Assembly: GCF_013359815.1 (NCBI RefSeq)
Contig: NZ_JABMCF010000040.1
Location: 310,001 to 374,000 of the forward strand
Length of the DNA: 64,000 nucleotides
Source: Curtobacterium flaccumfaciens
GTDB lineage: Bacteria; Actinomycetota; Actinomycetes; Actinomycetales; Microbacteriaceae
Direction of reading: 5' to 3'
Part shown: piece after piece, positions 24,548-32,800 of the stretch
Numbering within the stretch: the first letter of the stretch is position 1
Layout of the letters: each line of letters starts with the position of its first letter
Translations under genes and position numbers: made by a program
The notes under the pieces: generated by a model
What the model was told of the DNA's origin: nothing
The model's input: only the letters and a program-made list of their open reading frames with translations
Database searches by the model: none

Positions 24548-24742
24548 GGCAGAACGATGGAACCGGACCCTGGAAGCCCACGCGCGCCCTGGAGCCGTCA
24601 CACGTTGCGACCGTGACCGGCTTCTCAGTCGCGGTGCGCGCCTCCAGGGCGGCCTGTGCGCGCGCTGCCAGGGTGACCCGCTCCCGCTGGTGATCGACGA
24701 GCCGGACCTGTGCGACGGCTCACCCGCACTGTCAGCCGATCC

Positions 24743-25213
24743 CTACGCTCCGGGCTCGTCGATGGCCAGACGGAGCTCGGCGAGCACGGGCAGCGCGGCG
24801 CGCAGCGCGTCGACCCCGTCCGGGCCCAGGCGTTCGAGCGCGCCGACCAGGACGTGCTCGGCCGAGGCGTCGTAGACCCGGAGCCGCTCGGACGCGAGCT
24901 CGGTCAGGGCGATCTCGGTGCTGCGGCCGTCACCGGTGGCGAGCCGCCGGTGGACGAGCCCGCCGCGTTCCATCGCGGTGACGAGGTTGCTGACCGTGGA
25001 GCGGGCGAGGCCGAGGGACCGGCCGAGCGCCGTCGGCGTGAGCCACCCGGCCTCGTCGAGTCGTCGCAGGACCTCGATCTGGGCGTCGGGCAGTTCCGGC
25101 AGTGCACCGTCACGGCGTGATGCGTTCAGCAGGGTGCGGCGGAACGGGCCGACCTGGTCGCTGAGCCGCCGGGCGATGTCCCGGAGTCCTGCGGTGTCGT
25201 GCTCGCTGCCCAT
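24743..25213 (-). CDS. MarR family transcriptional regulator
   Basis: A 156-residue winged-helix repressor: [20 protein letters not shown], the recognition helix region [20 protein letters not shown] and the wing [20 protein letters not shown]. It is divergent from the phenolic acid decarboxylase gene with 63 bp between starts, so it is probably the hydroxycinnamate-responsive repressor of that operon. In Bacillus and lactobacilli padC is governed by PadR, so a MarR protein in this position is a different solution, although MarR regulators of hydroxycinnamate genes are known elsewhere. Confidence 0.88.
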   Translation of the reverse strand: MGSEHDTAGLRDIARRLSDQVGPFRRTLLNASRRDGALPELPDAQIEVLRRLDEAGWLTPTALGRSLGLARSTVSNLVTAMERGGLVHRRLATGDGRSTEIALTELASERLRVYDASAEHVLVGALERLGPDGVDALRAALPVLAELRLAIDEPGA

Positions 25214-25276
25214 GTCCTCAGCTTAGGTCCTCGAAAAAGGTTTGCGACAAAACTATGTTTGGCGCAGGATGGGTGC
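25214..25276. promoter_or_regulatory. divergent MarR/padC promoter region
   Basis: This 63-bp gap is distinctly AT-richer than its surroundings. It holds TTTGCGACAAA (25241-25251), a TTTG-N3-CAAA dyad, directly followed by AACTATGTTT, a plausible -10 region for padC. The dyad is the best MarR operator candidate. Confidence 0.55.
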
Positions 25277-25804
25277 ATGACGATCACCACCTCAGTCGCA
25301 CAGCCCGTCCCGTCGCAGGACCTCTCCGGCATCGTCGGACACCGGTTCATCTACACGTACGCCAACGGCTGGCAGTACGAGATGTACGTCAAGAACGCCA
25401 CCACCCTCGACTACCGCATCCACTCCGGCATGGTCGGCGGGCGCTGGGTCAAGGACCAGCAGGTCGATCTCGTGGTGCTCACCGCCGGCGTCTACAAGGT
25501 GTCGTGGAACGAGCCCACCGGCACGAGCGTCGTCGTGACCGTGGTGCCGGGGGAGCGCGTGCTGCACGGCACGATCTTCTTCCCGCACTGGGTCGAGGAG
25601 GACGGCAGCAAGACCGTGCTGTTCCAGAACGACCACCTGGACCGGATGCGCGAGTACCGCGACGCCGGCCCCACCTACCCGATCTACGTCGTCCCCGAGT
25701 TCGCCCACATCACCCTCTTCGAGTTCGTCGGCCAGGACGACGAGACCGTCGTCGACACTGCGCCCGCCGACCTGCCGGCCGGGTTCGCCGACCGGAGCAA
25801 CTGA
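25277..25804 (+). CDS. padC: phenolic acid decarboxylase
   Basis: A 175-residue cytoplasmic enzyme that non-oxidatively decarboxylates p-coumarate, ferulate and caffeate to vinylphenols. The sequence follows Bacillus PadC closely: [17 protein letters not shown] (active-site tyrosines of YxY), [53 protein letters not shown] and [13 protein letters not shown]. The catalytic Tyr pair and the Arg and Glu positions all appear to be kept. The ATG at 25277 follows the divergent MarR promoter; the esterase gene starts two bases after the stop, so the two are cotranscribed. Confidence 0.95.
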   Translation: MTITTSVAQPVPSQDLSGIVGHRFIYTYANGWQYEMYVKNATTLDYRIHSGMVGGRWVKDQQVDLVVLTAGVYKVSWNEPTGTSVVVTVVPGERVLHGTIFFPHWVEEDGSKTVLFQNDHLDRMREYRDAGPTYPIYVVPEFAHITLFEFVGQDDETVVDTAPADLPAGFADRSN

Positions 25805-25806
25805 GC

Positions 25807-26619
25807 ATGACCGCGGAACGTCCGCTGGAGCGTGCCCTGACGAGCATCCGGCTCGAGCACCGGGGCGGGGCGCTCCGGGGGTGGGAGTACCGCCCGGCGT
25901 CGGCGTCGGCGTCGGCGCCCGCGGCTGCCGGCGGCGCGGTGCTGTTCGTGCACGGGTTCGGTGACTCGTCGATCGGTCCGCGCCAGCTCTTCGTGCAGGC
26001 CGCGACCGCCCTGACCGACACCGGCCTGACGGTCCGCTCCTACGACCGTCTCGGGCACGGCACGAGCGACGGACGGTTCGCGGACATCTCGATCGGCGAC
26101 GAGGTCGAGCAGGTCGTCACGATGATCCGGGCGTTCTCGGCCGACCAGGGGGCACCGGTCGACGTCGTCGCCCACAGCCTGGGCGCGGTCGAGTCGGCGA
26201 TGGCGGCGGCGAGGGTCCCCGACCTGGTCCGGAGCCTGACCCTGTGGTCGCCGGCCGGGGTCGTGGTCGACGACATCGCCGTGCACGACACCATCCAGGG
26301 GCAGCCGCTCGCACCCGTCCGTGACCGCGGCTGGTTCGACTTCGGTGGGACCGCCCTCGGGCGCGGGTTCGTCGACGAGGTCCGGGACGGACTCGACGTC
26401 TACGCCCAGGCACGCGGGTACGACGGGCCGGTCGACGTGCTGCACGGCACCGCCGACGAGATCGTCCCGGTCGAGTACGGCCGGCGCTACGGCGAACTGC
26501 TCAGCGGGGCGACGTTCACCGCGGTCGAGGGTGCGGACCACGTCTGGTCGTCGGTCCCGTGGCGCGAGCAGCTCGTCGACCGCCTGCTCGACCGCGTCAG
26601 GGAGCGGTCCGGGCGATGA
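25807..26619 (+). CDS. alpha/beta hydrolase, feruloyl (cinnamoyl) esterase-like
   Basis: A 270-residue hydrolase: oxyanion motif FVHGFGDSSIGPRQLFVQAA, RSYDRLGHGTSDGRFADISI, nucleophile VVAHSLGAVESAM (Ser), acid HGTADEIVPVEYG and terminal His EGADHVWS. The block order and the GHGxSDGxFxDxxxxxE segment match cinnamoyl esterases such as Est1E and LJ0536. Located two bases downstream of padC, it would release ferulate or p-coumarate from plant esters for decarboxylation. An SASASASAPAAAGG linker near residue 32 is unusual. No signal peptide is seen, so it acts on imported esters. Its 3' end overlaps that of convergent arsC by 23 bp. Confidence 0.8.
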   Translation: MTAERPLERALTSIRLEHRGGALRGWEYRPASASASAPAAAGGAVLFVHGFGDSSIGPRQLFVQAATALTDTGLTVRSYDRLGHGTSDGRFADISIGDEVEQVVTMIRAFSADQGAPVDVVAHSLGAVESAMAAARVPDLVRSLTLWSPAGVVVDDIAVHDTIQGQPLAPVRDRGWFDFGGTALGRGFVDEVRDGLDVYAQARGYDGPVDVLHGTADEIVPVEYGRRYGELLSGATFTAVEGADHVWSSVPWREQLVDRLLDRVRERSGR

Positions 26620-26989
26620 GGTCCTGCACCCGTGCGCGCACGTCGTCGCGGATCCGCCGGACGGAGTCGAGGTCGAGCCCCGCAGGGTCCGTGAGCTCCC
26701 AGTCCTCGTAGCGCTTGCCCGGGAACACCGGGCAGGCGTCCCCGCACCCCATCGTGATGACGACGTCCGCGGCGCGGACGGAGTCGGTGCTGAGCAGCGC
26801 GGGCTGCTCGTTCCGGATGTCGATGCCCTCCTCGAGCATCGCTGCGACGACCACGGGGTTGAGCTCATCGGCGGGTTCGGAGCCGGCGCTCCGGACGTCA
26901 ACGCGTCCACCCGCCAGGTGCTGCAGGAAGCCGGCGGCCATCTGGGAACGGCCGGCGTTGTGGACGCAGACGAACAGGACGGTGGGCAT
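26597..26989 (-). CDS. arsC: arsenate reductase, LMW-phosphatase type
   Basis: A 130-residue protein with the P-loop VLFVCVHNAGRSQMA (C-x5-R) at the N-terminus, RSAGSEPADELNPVVVAAML, ITMGCGDACPVFPGKRYEDW, in which the extra cysteines of the CGDACP segment act in the intramolecular disulfide cascade, and DLDSVRRIRDDV at the end. These are features of thioredoxin- or mycothiol-linked arsenate reductases. It reduces As(V) to As(III). It follows chrA by 14 bp in an operon; no ArsB or Acr3 exporter is in the window. Confidence 0.9.
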   Translation of the reverse strand: MPTVLFVCVHNAGRSQMAAGFLQHLAGGRVDVRSAGSEPADELNPVVVAAMLEEGIDIRNEQPALLSTDSVRAADVVITMGCGDACPVFPGKRYEDWELTDPAGLDLDSVRRIRDDVRARVQDLIARTAP

Positions 26990-27003
26990 GTGGAGTGCTC
27001 CGA

Positions 27004-28224
27004 TCAGAGGACGACGGCGCCGAGCAGGCCGGCTCCGATGACGACGGCCCACGGGGGAGCGGACCAGCGGGTGAGGGCGGTGAAGGCGGCCACGGCGAGC
27101 GCCAGTGCGGGTGCCGAGCGGACTCCCTCGGTGATGACCGGGTCCCAGAGCGCCGCGGCGAGGAGCCCGACGACCCCCGCGTTCACGCCGGCCAGCACGC
27201 GCCGGGCCCACGGCAGGGCACGGAGCACGTGCCAGAACGGCAGGGCGCCGATGACCAGGAGTGCCGCCGGCAGGAAGATCGCGACGAGTGCCACCGCCGC
27301 GCCGACGAGCCCGCTCGGACTGCCGTCGGCGACGGCGCCGAGGTACGCGGCGAAGGTGAACAGCGGCCCGGGCACGGCCTGTGCGGCGCCGTACCCGGCC
27401 AGGAAGTCCGCGTGGCCCACCAGGTGCGTGGCCACGGTCTGTGACTCGAGCAGCGGCAGGACGACGTGGCCGCCGCCGAAGACGAGCGAGCCCGCCTGCG
27501 CGAAGACCCCGAACAGGCGCACGGCACCGGTGCCGCTCGCGGCCACGGGTGCCGCGACGAGCAGGGCGGCGAACGCGACGAGCGCCGACACGGCGACCCA
27601 GCGGGGGAGGCGCACGGCGATCTGGGAGCCGGCGTCCTGGGTGTCTCCGACATCCTCGACCGAGTCGACCACCCGACCGAGCCACAGCACGCCGACCACA
27701 CCGCACACCGCGATGACCGCGACCTGCGCCGCCGGGCCGGGGATGAGCAGCACCACGATCGCGGCGGCGGCCGCGATGGTCGCCCGACGGCGGTCCGGTG
27801 TGAGCGAGCGCGCCATGCCGAGCACCGCCTGCGCCACCACAGCGGCTGCGGCGGCCTGCAGCCCGAGCAGCCACCCGGCGCCGGCCAGGTCGGGCGTGCC
27901 GGACACGAGCAGGGCGAACGCGACGAGCAGCACCGCGGACGGCAGGGTGAACCCGCACCACGCGGCGAGGAGCCCGAGCAGTCCGGCGCGCTGCAGCCCG
28001 AGCGCCATGCCGACCTGGCTCGACGCCGGTCCGGGCAGGAACTGGCACAGCGCGACGAGGTCGGCGTAGGCGTCGTCCCGCAGCCAGCGGCGACGCACCA
28101 CGAAGGCTTCACGGAAGTACCCGAGGTGTGCGACCGGTCCGCCGAACGAGGTCAGCCCGAGCCGCAGGAACACCAGGAACACCGATGCCGCGGACGACCG
28201 CAGGGGCTCGGGGTTGGTCGTCAC
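27004..28224 (-). CDS. chrA: chromate transporter
   Basis: A 406-residue ChrA-family membrane protein consisting of two homologous CHR halves. The first begins FLVFLRLGLTSFGGPVAHLG and has CQFLPGPASSQVGMALGLQR; the second has LFGVFAQAGSLVFGGGHVVL and GYGAAQAVPGPLFTFAAYLG, the usual inverted duplication motif. It exports chromate by an oxyanion-coupled mechanism. It is divergent from the ArsR-arsenate reductase fusion, whose operator lies 25 bp upstream of this start, and is followed by arsC. Confidence 0.93.
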   Translation of the reverse strand: MTTNPEPLRSSAASVFLVFLRLGLTSFGGPVAHLGYFREAFVVRRRWLRDDAYADLVALCQFLPGPASSQVGMALGLQRAGLLGLLAAWCGFTLPSAVLLVAFALLVSGTPDLAGAGWLLGLQAAAAAVVAQAVLGMARSLTPDRRRATIAAAAAIVVLLIPGPAAQVAVIAVCGVVGVLWLGRVVDSVEDVGDTQDAGSQIAVRLPRWVAVSALVAFAALLVAAPVAASGTGAVRLFGVFAQAGSLVFGGGHVVLPLLESQTVATHLVGHADFLAGYGAAQAVPGPLFTFAAYLGAVADGSPSGLVGAAVALVAIFLPAALLVIGALPFWHVLRALPWARRVLAGVNAGVVGLLAAALWDPVITEGVRSAPALALAVAAFTALTRWSAPPWAVVIGAGLLGAVVL

Positions 28225-28248
28225 CCGCTCATCTTGACGACGGTAGAT

Positions 28249-28268
28249 GGTTCAGTCAACATTGAACC
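28249..28268. promoter_or_regulatory. ArsR-type operator between chrA and the ArsR fusion
   Basis: GGTTCA at 28249-28254 and TGAACC at 28263-28268 form a perfect 6-8-6 dyad (core TTCAGTCAACATTGAA) ending one base before the fusion ATG at 28270. The TTCA/TGAA half-sites resemble ArsR/SmtB operators, and the position covers both divergent promoters. Confidence 0.8.
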
Positions 28269-28269
28269 G

Positions 28270-28938
28270 ATGAACACCGGGCGGCAGGACCTCGAGCGGC
28301 GTGCGGCGCAGCACGCGGCCCTCGGCGACGTCGCCCGCCTGGCGATCGTCGACCTGCTCGCCGCGTCCGACGCCAGCCCGAGCGAGGTGCGGGCCGCCCT
28401 CGGGATCTCCGGGCCGCTCCTGGCGCACCACCTGCGCGTCCTCGAGCAGGCCGGTCTGGTCACGCGACGCCGCTCCGACGGCGACGGGCGCCGCAGCTAC
28501 CTGCACCTCGAGCCGAGCGGTGTCCCGCACGGTACGGCAGCGGTGCGCCGACCGGTGTCCCGCGTGCTGTTCGTCTGCACCGGCAACTCCGCGCGCTCCC
28601 CGCTGGCCGCGGGCGTCTGGGCGCAGGTCAGCGAGATCGGTTCGCTGTCGGGCGGGACGCGTCCCGCGGCCGCCATCGCCCCCGGGGCGGTCGCCGTCGG
28701 GGAACGCCACGGCCTGGACCTCGGCGACCACGTCCCGCGTGCCTTCCGCGACACCGTCGCCGACGGCGACCTGGTCGTCACGGTCTGCGACCGCGCGCAC
28801 GAGTCGATCGACGACGGCGACAGCCTGCACTGGTCGATGCCGAACCCCTCGCGCGTCGGCACGCCGGACGCGTACGAGGCCACCTACGCGGACCTCCGGT
28901 CCCGCGCCACCGCGCTCGCTGCGCGCCTCGCCGCCTGA
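28270..28938 (+). CDS. ArsR regulator fused to LMW-phosphatase-type arsenate reductase
   Basis: A 222-residue two-domain protein. Residues about 1-92 are an ArsR winged helix (LGDVARLAIVDLLAASDASP, LGISGPLLAHHLRVLEQAG, RRRSDGDGRRSYLHL). Residues about 96-222 are a low-molecular-weight phosphatase/arsenate reductase domain with the P-loop VLFVCTGNSARSPLA. The usual ArsR metal-binding CxC-type site is not seen in the HTH domain, so sensing may depend on the catalytic cysteine of the second domain. It has its own operator abutting the start codon and is divergent from chrA-arsC. Confidence 0.87.
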   Translation: MNTGRQDLERRAAQHAALGDVARLAIVDLLAASDASPSEVRAALGISGPLLAHHLRVLEQAGLVTRRRSDGDGRRSYLHLEPSGVPHGTAAVRRPVSRVLFVCTGNSARSPLAAGVWAQVSEIGSLSGGTRPAAAIAPGAVAVGERHGLDLGDHVPRAFRDTVADGDLVVTVCDRAHESIDDGDSLHWSMPNPSRVGTPDAYEATYADLRSRATALAARLAA

Positions 28939-28955
28939 CGCGGCCCCACGAACGG

Positions 28956-28993
28956 AACGCCCCGATGAGATCCCCCCTCCTCATCGGGGCGTT
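28956..28993 (+). terminator. intrinsic terminator of the ArsR fusion gene
   Basis: AACGCCCCGATGAG at 28956-28969 pairs perfectly over 14 bases with 28980-28993 around a 10-base loop, followed by CTCCTTTGC. It begins 18 bases after the stop codon. Confidence 0.9.
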
Positions 28994-29013
28994 CTCCTTT
29001 GCTCGACCGCCTG

Positions 29014-29058
29014 CGGACTGGAGGCCCGGGGCGGGCCCGAACCGTGCCTCCCGTCCGT
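29014..29058. repeat. GGAGGCCCGG palindromic intergenic element, copy 1
   Basis: An imperfect palindrome starting CGGACTGGAGGCCCGG and ending GTGCCTCCCGTCCG, between the ArsR-fusion terminator and the end of the glycosyltransferase gene. It belongs to the family also found at 31701, 35289, 40070, 43856, 48425 and 61726. Confidence 0.75.
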
Positions 29059-29104
29059 CCCGTGGTGCGCCCAGGGCGGCGCGCGCTCGCGGGGGAGCCG
29101 TCAC

Positions 29105-30292
29105 TCAGGGCCGGCAGCTGCCGGCGACCAGCCGGAGGACCTGATCGGTGTGCCGCTCCGCCGTCGCGAGCCGCGCGTGCTCGATCGCGGCGGCGGTGTG
29201 CGGCCGCAACAGCGTCCGGTCCGAGGCGAGTTCGATGATCGTCGTGGCGAGCCCGAACGCGGTCTCGTCGTCGGTCAGGACGGCGGCGGAGCCGAACTCG
29301 CTCGCCAGGCGGATGTCGGACACGATGACCGGACGGTGGTCCCGGAATGCCTCGAGCGCGGTCATCGGCTGGCCGTCGTGCTCGAGCGAGCAGACCACCG
29401 CCGCGTGTCCGCACAGCAGCAGGTCGTGGACAGCCTGCGACGACAGGCGGCCGTGGACACGGACCGACACCGGCGTTCGGGTCGGGGGGACGGTCCCGCC
29501 GGCGACGTCGACCCGCACGGCGTGTGCCCCGAGTCGGATCTCCACCAGCCGGATCGCGTTGAGGAGGACGTCGAGGCGCTTGTCCGGGGTGAACCGCGAC
29601 GCCCAGACGAGCCGGAGTGGGCCGAGCTCCGGCGCCGGCGGCGGTTCGACCGGCCGGCGGCCGAGGGCGTTGGGCACCACGTGGACCGGGCCGACGCCGG
29701 CCTCGCGCAGGACACGGGCCTGCCGCGTCGTCGGGGTGACGACGACGTCGGCCGCCCTCGAAACGGCCACGGCCATGTTGCGGCGCGCGTCGTCCATGGG
29801 GTGCCCCGTGAAGCGGTGCCGCGTGGGCCGGATGCCGGTCACCACACGGTGCGCGTGCCGTGCGAGGGGCGCCATCGCCGCCGCGGTCCGGCCCCGGACC
29901 GGCGCCGAGCCGTGCACGGTGTGGATCGTCGGCAGCTCGAGGGAGCGCGCCGTGGTCAGCGCCGCCGCGGCGAGGCCGAAGTCCGAGTGGGTGACGACGA
30001 GGTCGATCCGTTCCTCGAGCATCAGCGTGCCGAGGCACCGGCGGACACGGACCGAGTTGCGGACCACCGGCAGGTCGCTCTCCGGCGCGCTGATCGACGG
30101 TTCGACCTCGAACAGGCGGACGCCGTGCTTCCGCAGCTCCGCGGTCTCGCTCGAGCGCGGAGTCGCCACCCAGACGACGTGACCGGACTCGGCGAAGGCC
30201 TTCGCCTGCTCGACCAGCGCGGCGCGTTCACCCCGCATCGCCGACAGGGGGAAGTCGCTCACGAGCAGGACCGTCGCCTTCGCCGCCACCAC
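29105..30292 (-). CDS. glycosyltransferase family 4 protein
   Basis: A 395-residue GT-B glycosyltransferase. The N-terminal domain starts VLLVSDFPLSAMRGERAALV and includes IDLVVTHSDFGLAAAA and LPTIHTVHGSAPV; the C-terminal GT1 domain has VHVVPNALGR, LRLVWASRFTPDKRLDVLLN (the usual G-R-x-x-K region) and the donor-binding ECFG-like segment CSLEHDGQPMTALEAFRDHRPVI-type sequence, where EHDGQPMTALEA replaces E-G-x-P...EA. Polysaccharide or glycoconjugate synthesis at the membrane is likely. The GTG at 30292 lies 103 bp downstream of an AGACGATCGTCT operator, tying it to the TetR cluster 15 kb away. Confidence 0.85.
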   Translation of the reverse strand: MVAAKATVLLVSDFPLSAMRGERAALVEQAKAFAESGHVVWVATPRSSETAELRKHGVRLFEVEPSISAPESDLPVVRNSVRVRRCLGTLMLEERIDLVVTHSDFGLAAAALTTARSLELPTIHTVHGSAPVRGRTAAAMAPLARHAHRVVTGIRPTRHRFTGHPMDDARRNMAVAVSRAADVVVTPTTRQARVLREAGVGPVHVVPNALGRRPVEPPPAPELGPLRLVWASRFTPDKRLDVLLNAIRLVEIRLGAHAVRVDVAGGTVPPTRTPVSVRVHGRLSSQAVHDLLLCGHAAVVCSLEHDGQPMTALEAFRDHRPVIVSDIRLASEFGSAAVLTDDETAFGLATTIIELASDRTLLRPHTAAAIEHARLATAERHTDQVLRLVAGSCRP

Positions 30293-30394
30293 GTCAGCGG
30301 CCGGTCTCGAGCACGGTGGTCTGGCGGGGGCTGCGCATGCGGTCTCTCACGGTTCGGGAGCGGAACGGGGTGCTGGGAACCGTAGGCGTTCAGA

Positions 30395-30406
30395 AGACGA
30401 TCGTCT
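30395..30406 (-). promoter_or_regulatory. TetR-type operator/promoter of the family 4 glycosyltransferase
   Basis: A perfect AGACGATCGTCT palindrome; on the minus strand GTCT, ten bases and TACGGT follow, conserving the geometry of the 13955, 15343 and 16009 promoters although the gene is 14 kb away. Confidence 0.75.
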
Positions 30407-30646
30407 AGTGAGCCGCTGTGCTGCTGAGCGGGCCTTCACGACTCCCCGGGCGGACGCCCAGGCCGGGGTGCGCGGCGGACGGTCAGGAATTGTCCGGTTC
30501 CGGCGGATCCTGTACACGTCTGAGCCGTGGTCGTCGTACAGTCTCCGGAAGCTACCCCGCCGGACCGTACCGGCGGGTGCCCGACCCCCCCCGTTCCCGG
30601 GCTGGCCTCGTCATGACCACCGCGTCGAACCCGACGGCGTCGTAGC

Positions 30647-30692
30647 GCGAGGACGTCTGCTCCTGACCCGAACTCGTGGCAGACGTCCTCGC
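30647..30692. terminator. hairpin in the 30.3-30.8 kb gap
   Basis: GCGAGGACGTCTGC at 30647-30660 pairs perfectly over 14 bases with 30679-30692 around an 18-base loop. It lies 78 bases upstream of the DUF4333 gene, so it could be a leader structure of that gene rather than a terminator. Confidence 0.5.
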
Positions 30693-30769
30693 ACCTTCCC
30701 GCTATCGTCGAGGAACTGCCGGTCCCCGATCTCGGGGCGAGCAGCGGCCAGGGGGCCACGGGGGACACC

Positions 30770-31117
30770 ATGCACCACCAGCACCAGCGCGCCATCACCG
30801 CACTCACGACGCTCACCGCGACGATCGCCCTGGCGGTGACGCTCAGCGGGTGCACGGTGTCGACGTCGTCGTCACGGACCGTCACACCGGACGCCTTCGA
30901 ACGCGTCGTCGTCGACGCGTTGGCGGACGTCTCGGACGCGACGCCCGAGGTCGACTGCGGTGCGGACGACATCGCGATCGAGGACGGCGCCGAGGTGCAC
31001 TGCGACGTGAACACGGCGGGCTACGACGTGGTCTACGACTCGGTGTCCACGATCAGCACCGACGGCGGCGACGACTACCACGTGGACGTGGAAGTGGCCG
31101 ACCAGCCCAAGGACTGA
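30770..31117 (+). CDS. DUF4333 lipoprotein
   Basis: A 115-residue lipoprotein: signal with lipobox VTLSGCT, then a single DUF4333-type domain with FERVVVDALADVSDATPEVD, CGADDIAIEDGAEVHCDVN (the conserved cysteine pair) and YDVVYDSVSTISTDGGDDYH. The family is found on actinobacterial envelopes and its role is unknown. The ATG at 30770 is used. Convergent with another lipoprotein gene 25 bp downstream. Confidence 0.82.
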   Translation: MHHQHQRAITALTTLTATIALAVTLSGCTVSTSSSRTVTPDAFERVVVDALADVSDATPEVDCGADDIAIEDGAEVHCDVNTAGYDVVYDSVSTISTDGGDDYHVDVEVADQPKD

Positions 31118-31142
31118 TCGGCCACTGCGCGGTGTCCGACGA

Positions 31143-31640
31143 CTAGCGGTCGGACGCCTCGACGACGCAGCTCTCGACCTGCTCGGCGGCCTTCGAGTCG
31201 TCGGCGAACGGCGTCGGCGCATCCGAGGTGGTGGTCGTCTCGTCGGCGACGGCCTGCTTGGCGACGTCGTTCACGGCGTACAGCGGACCGTCGAAGTCGT
31301 CGGCCGTGGGGTCGGCGGTGGTCGCCCAGATGGTGACCTCGTCGTCGTTCGAGTCGTTGCTGTCCGCGGGGACGATCGCGGCACCGAGGTACCAGCCGCC
31401 GTCACCCTTCTGGATGTTCGCGAACTCGGCGGTGTCGTGCGACCCGACGGCCTTGTCGATCATGTCGACGGCGGCGCTGGCGGCCACGTCGCACTGGGCC
31501 GATTGGGACTTCTCCTCGGAGCCGGGGACCTTGCCGACGGGGTTGATGTTCTGCGCTCCGCCGGGGTCGCAGGCGGTGAGCAGGAGGGCTACGGTGGCGG
31601 CGCCGAACAGCGCCGTGACGGTCTTCGCTCGCGTGGACAT
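31143..31640 (-). CDS. lipoprotein of unknown function
   Basis: A 165-residue lipoprotein with lipobox ALLLTACD. The mature part has two cysteines (SAQCDVAAS and VESCVVEAS) likely forming a disulfide, and a central segment GGWYLGAAIVPADSNDSNDD then VTIWATTADPTADDFDGPLY and AVNDVAKQAVAD, which reads like a small alpha/beta domain. I do not recognise the family. Acidic composition suits an exposed envelope protein. Confidence 0.7.
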   Translation of the reverse strand: MSTRAKTVTALFGAATVALLLTACDPGGAQNINPVGKVPGSEEKSQSAQCDVAASAAVDMIDKAVGSHDTAEFANIQKGDGGWYLGAAIVPADSNDSNDDEVTIWATTADPTADDFDGPLYAVNDVAKQAVADETTTTSDAPTPFADDSKAAEQVESCVVEASDR

Positions 31641-31700
31641 GGCCCTGAACGTAGGCCGGCCCTGGTGGGCGGCGGTTCAGCCAGGAGCGTCCCCCGACGA

Positions 31701-31747
31701 CGGACGGGAGGCCCGGCGCACGTCGTGCCCCGGGCCTCCCGTCCGTC
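31701..31747. repeat. GGAGGCCCGG palindromic intergenic element, copy 2
   Basis: CGGACGGGAGGCCCGG at the left pairs with CCGGGCCTCCCGTCCG at the right around CGCACGTCGTGC, a near-perfect hairpin placed between the lipoprotein promoter and the end of an SDR gene. Confidence 0.85.
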
Positions 31748-31777
31748 ACCTGGTCCCGTTGCCGGACCGGCGTCCCG

Positions 31778-32611
31778 TCACAGGATCGGGGTGCCGCCGG
31801 TCACGGCGACCCGCGCGCCGGAGACGTAGCTGCCGTCGTCACTGGCGAGCAGCACGTAGACGGGTGCGAGCTCGGCCGGCTGGCCGGGACGGCCGAGCGG
31901 CGACTGCTTGCCGAACTGCTCGACCTGCTCCGGCGGCATCGTCGACGGGATCAGCGGCGTCCAGATCGGACCGGGTGCGACGCTGTTCACGCGGATGCCG
32001 CGTTCCCCGAGCAGCTGCGCCAGCGCGGCCGACAGGTTCGCGACGCCCGCCTTGGTGACGTCGTAGGGCGCCAGGTTCGGCTTCGGGTTGTCGGAGTTCA
32101 CCGAGCTCGAGCCGATGATCGACGACCCCGGGCCGAGGTGCGGCAGCGCGGCCTTGACGAGGTGGAAGTAGGCGCTGAGGTTCGTCGCGAGGGTGTGGTC
32201 CCACTCCTCGTCGCTGATCTCCTCGATCGTCTCGTGGGTCATCTGGTAGGCGGCGTTGTTCACGAGGACGTCGAGCCCGCCGAGTTCCGAGACCGCCCGG
32301 TCGATGACGGATCGGCAGTACGCGGGGTCGCTCACGTCGCCCGGGAACAGCACGGCCTTCCGACCGGCCTCCTCGATCCAGCGCTTCGTGTCCTGCGCGT
32401 CGTCCTCCTCTTCCGGCAGGTAGCTGATCAGGACGTCAGCACCTTCACGCGCGAACGCGATCGCGACGGCCTTCCCGATGCCGCTGTCCCCGCCGGTGAT
32501 GACGGCCCGCTTGCCGGTGAGCTTGCCGGAGCCGCGGTACGACTCCTCACCGTGGTCGGCCTTCGGGGTGAGTTCCTGGTCGCTCCCCGGGGGCTGCTGC
32601 TGCTCGGTCAT
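31778..32611 (-). CDS. SDR family oxidoreductase (YghA/YhdF-like)
   Basis: A 277-residue SDR with the N-terminal extension typical of the general-stress group (PGSDQELTPKADHGEESYRG). Cofactor motif ITGGDSGIGKAVAIAFAREG, NNAAYQM, catalytic Ser region IIGSSSVNSDNP, YDVTKAG with Tyr and Lys, and VNSVAPGPIWTPLIPST. It probably uses NAD(P) on aldehydes or sugars. Start is ATG 32611. Confidence 0.9.
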   Translation of the reverse strand: MTEQQQPPGSDQELTPKADHGEESYRGSGKLTGKRAVITGGDSGIGKAVAIAFAREGADVLISYLPEEEDDAQDTKRWIEEAGRKAVLFPGDVSDPAYCRSVIDRAVSELGGLDVLVNNAAYQMTHETIEEISDEEWDHTLATNLSAYFHLVKAALPHLGPGSSIIGSSSVNSDNPKPNLAPYDVTKAGVANLSAALAQLLGERGIRVNSVAPGPIWTPLIPSTMPPEQVEQFGKQSPLGRPGQPAELAPVYVLLASDDGSYVSGARVAVTGGTPIL

Positions 32612-32800
32612 GTCTCTCCCTGTGGTCGGTTTCCCTGGACGTCCCCGATGCTGGGCGGGCGCCACTGAACGCCTGTCCAGGGTCACGGCGTACCCCGTTC
32701 GGTGCTCGAAGATGTGTACCCGGCACGTCGGCCGCCTACCGTGGCACCGGATCAGGGAACCGTCACCGCGACGGAAGCTCCTCTTCACCAGGGAGCAACG

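Larger units (their letters stand above)
30293..30769. other. 477-bp intergenic region without a convincing gene
   Basis: This gap holds the TetR-type operator at 30395-30406 for the glycosyltransferase and the hairpin at 30647-30692. A plus-strand frame from 30408 reads as arginine/proline-rich antisense-like sequence and runs into the next gene out of frame, so I do not call it. A run of seven C residues occurs near 30586-30592. Confidence 0.6.

Noticed and set aside
30408-30839. Frame of 143 codons in the 30.3-30.8 kb gap
   Set aside because: Arg/Pro/Ser-rich without family resemblance, crosses a strong hairpin and overlaps the DUF4333 start in another frame.
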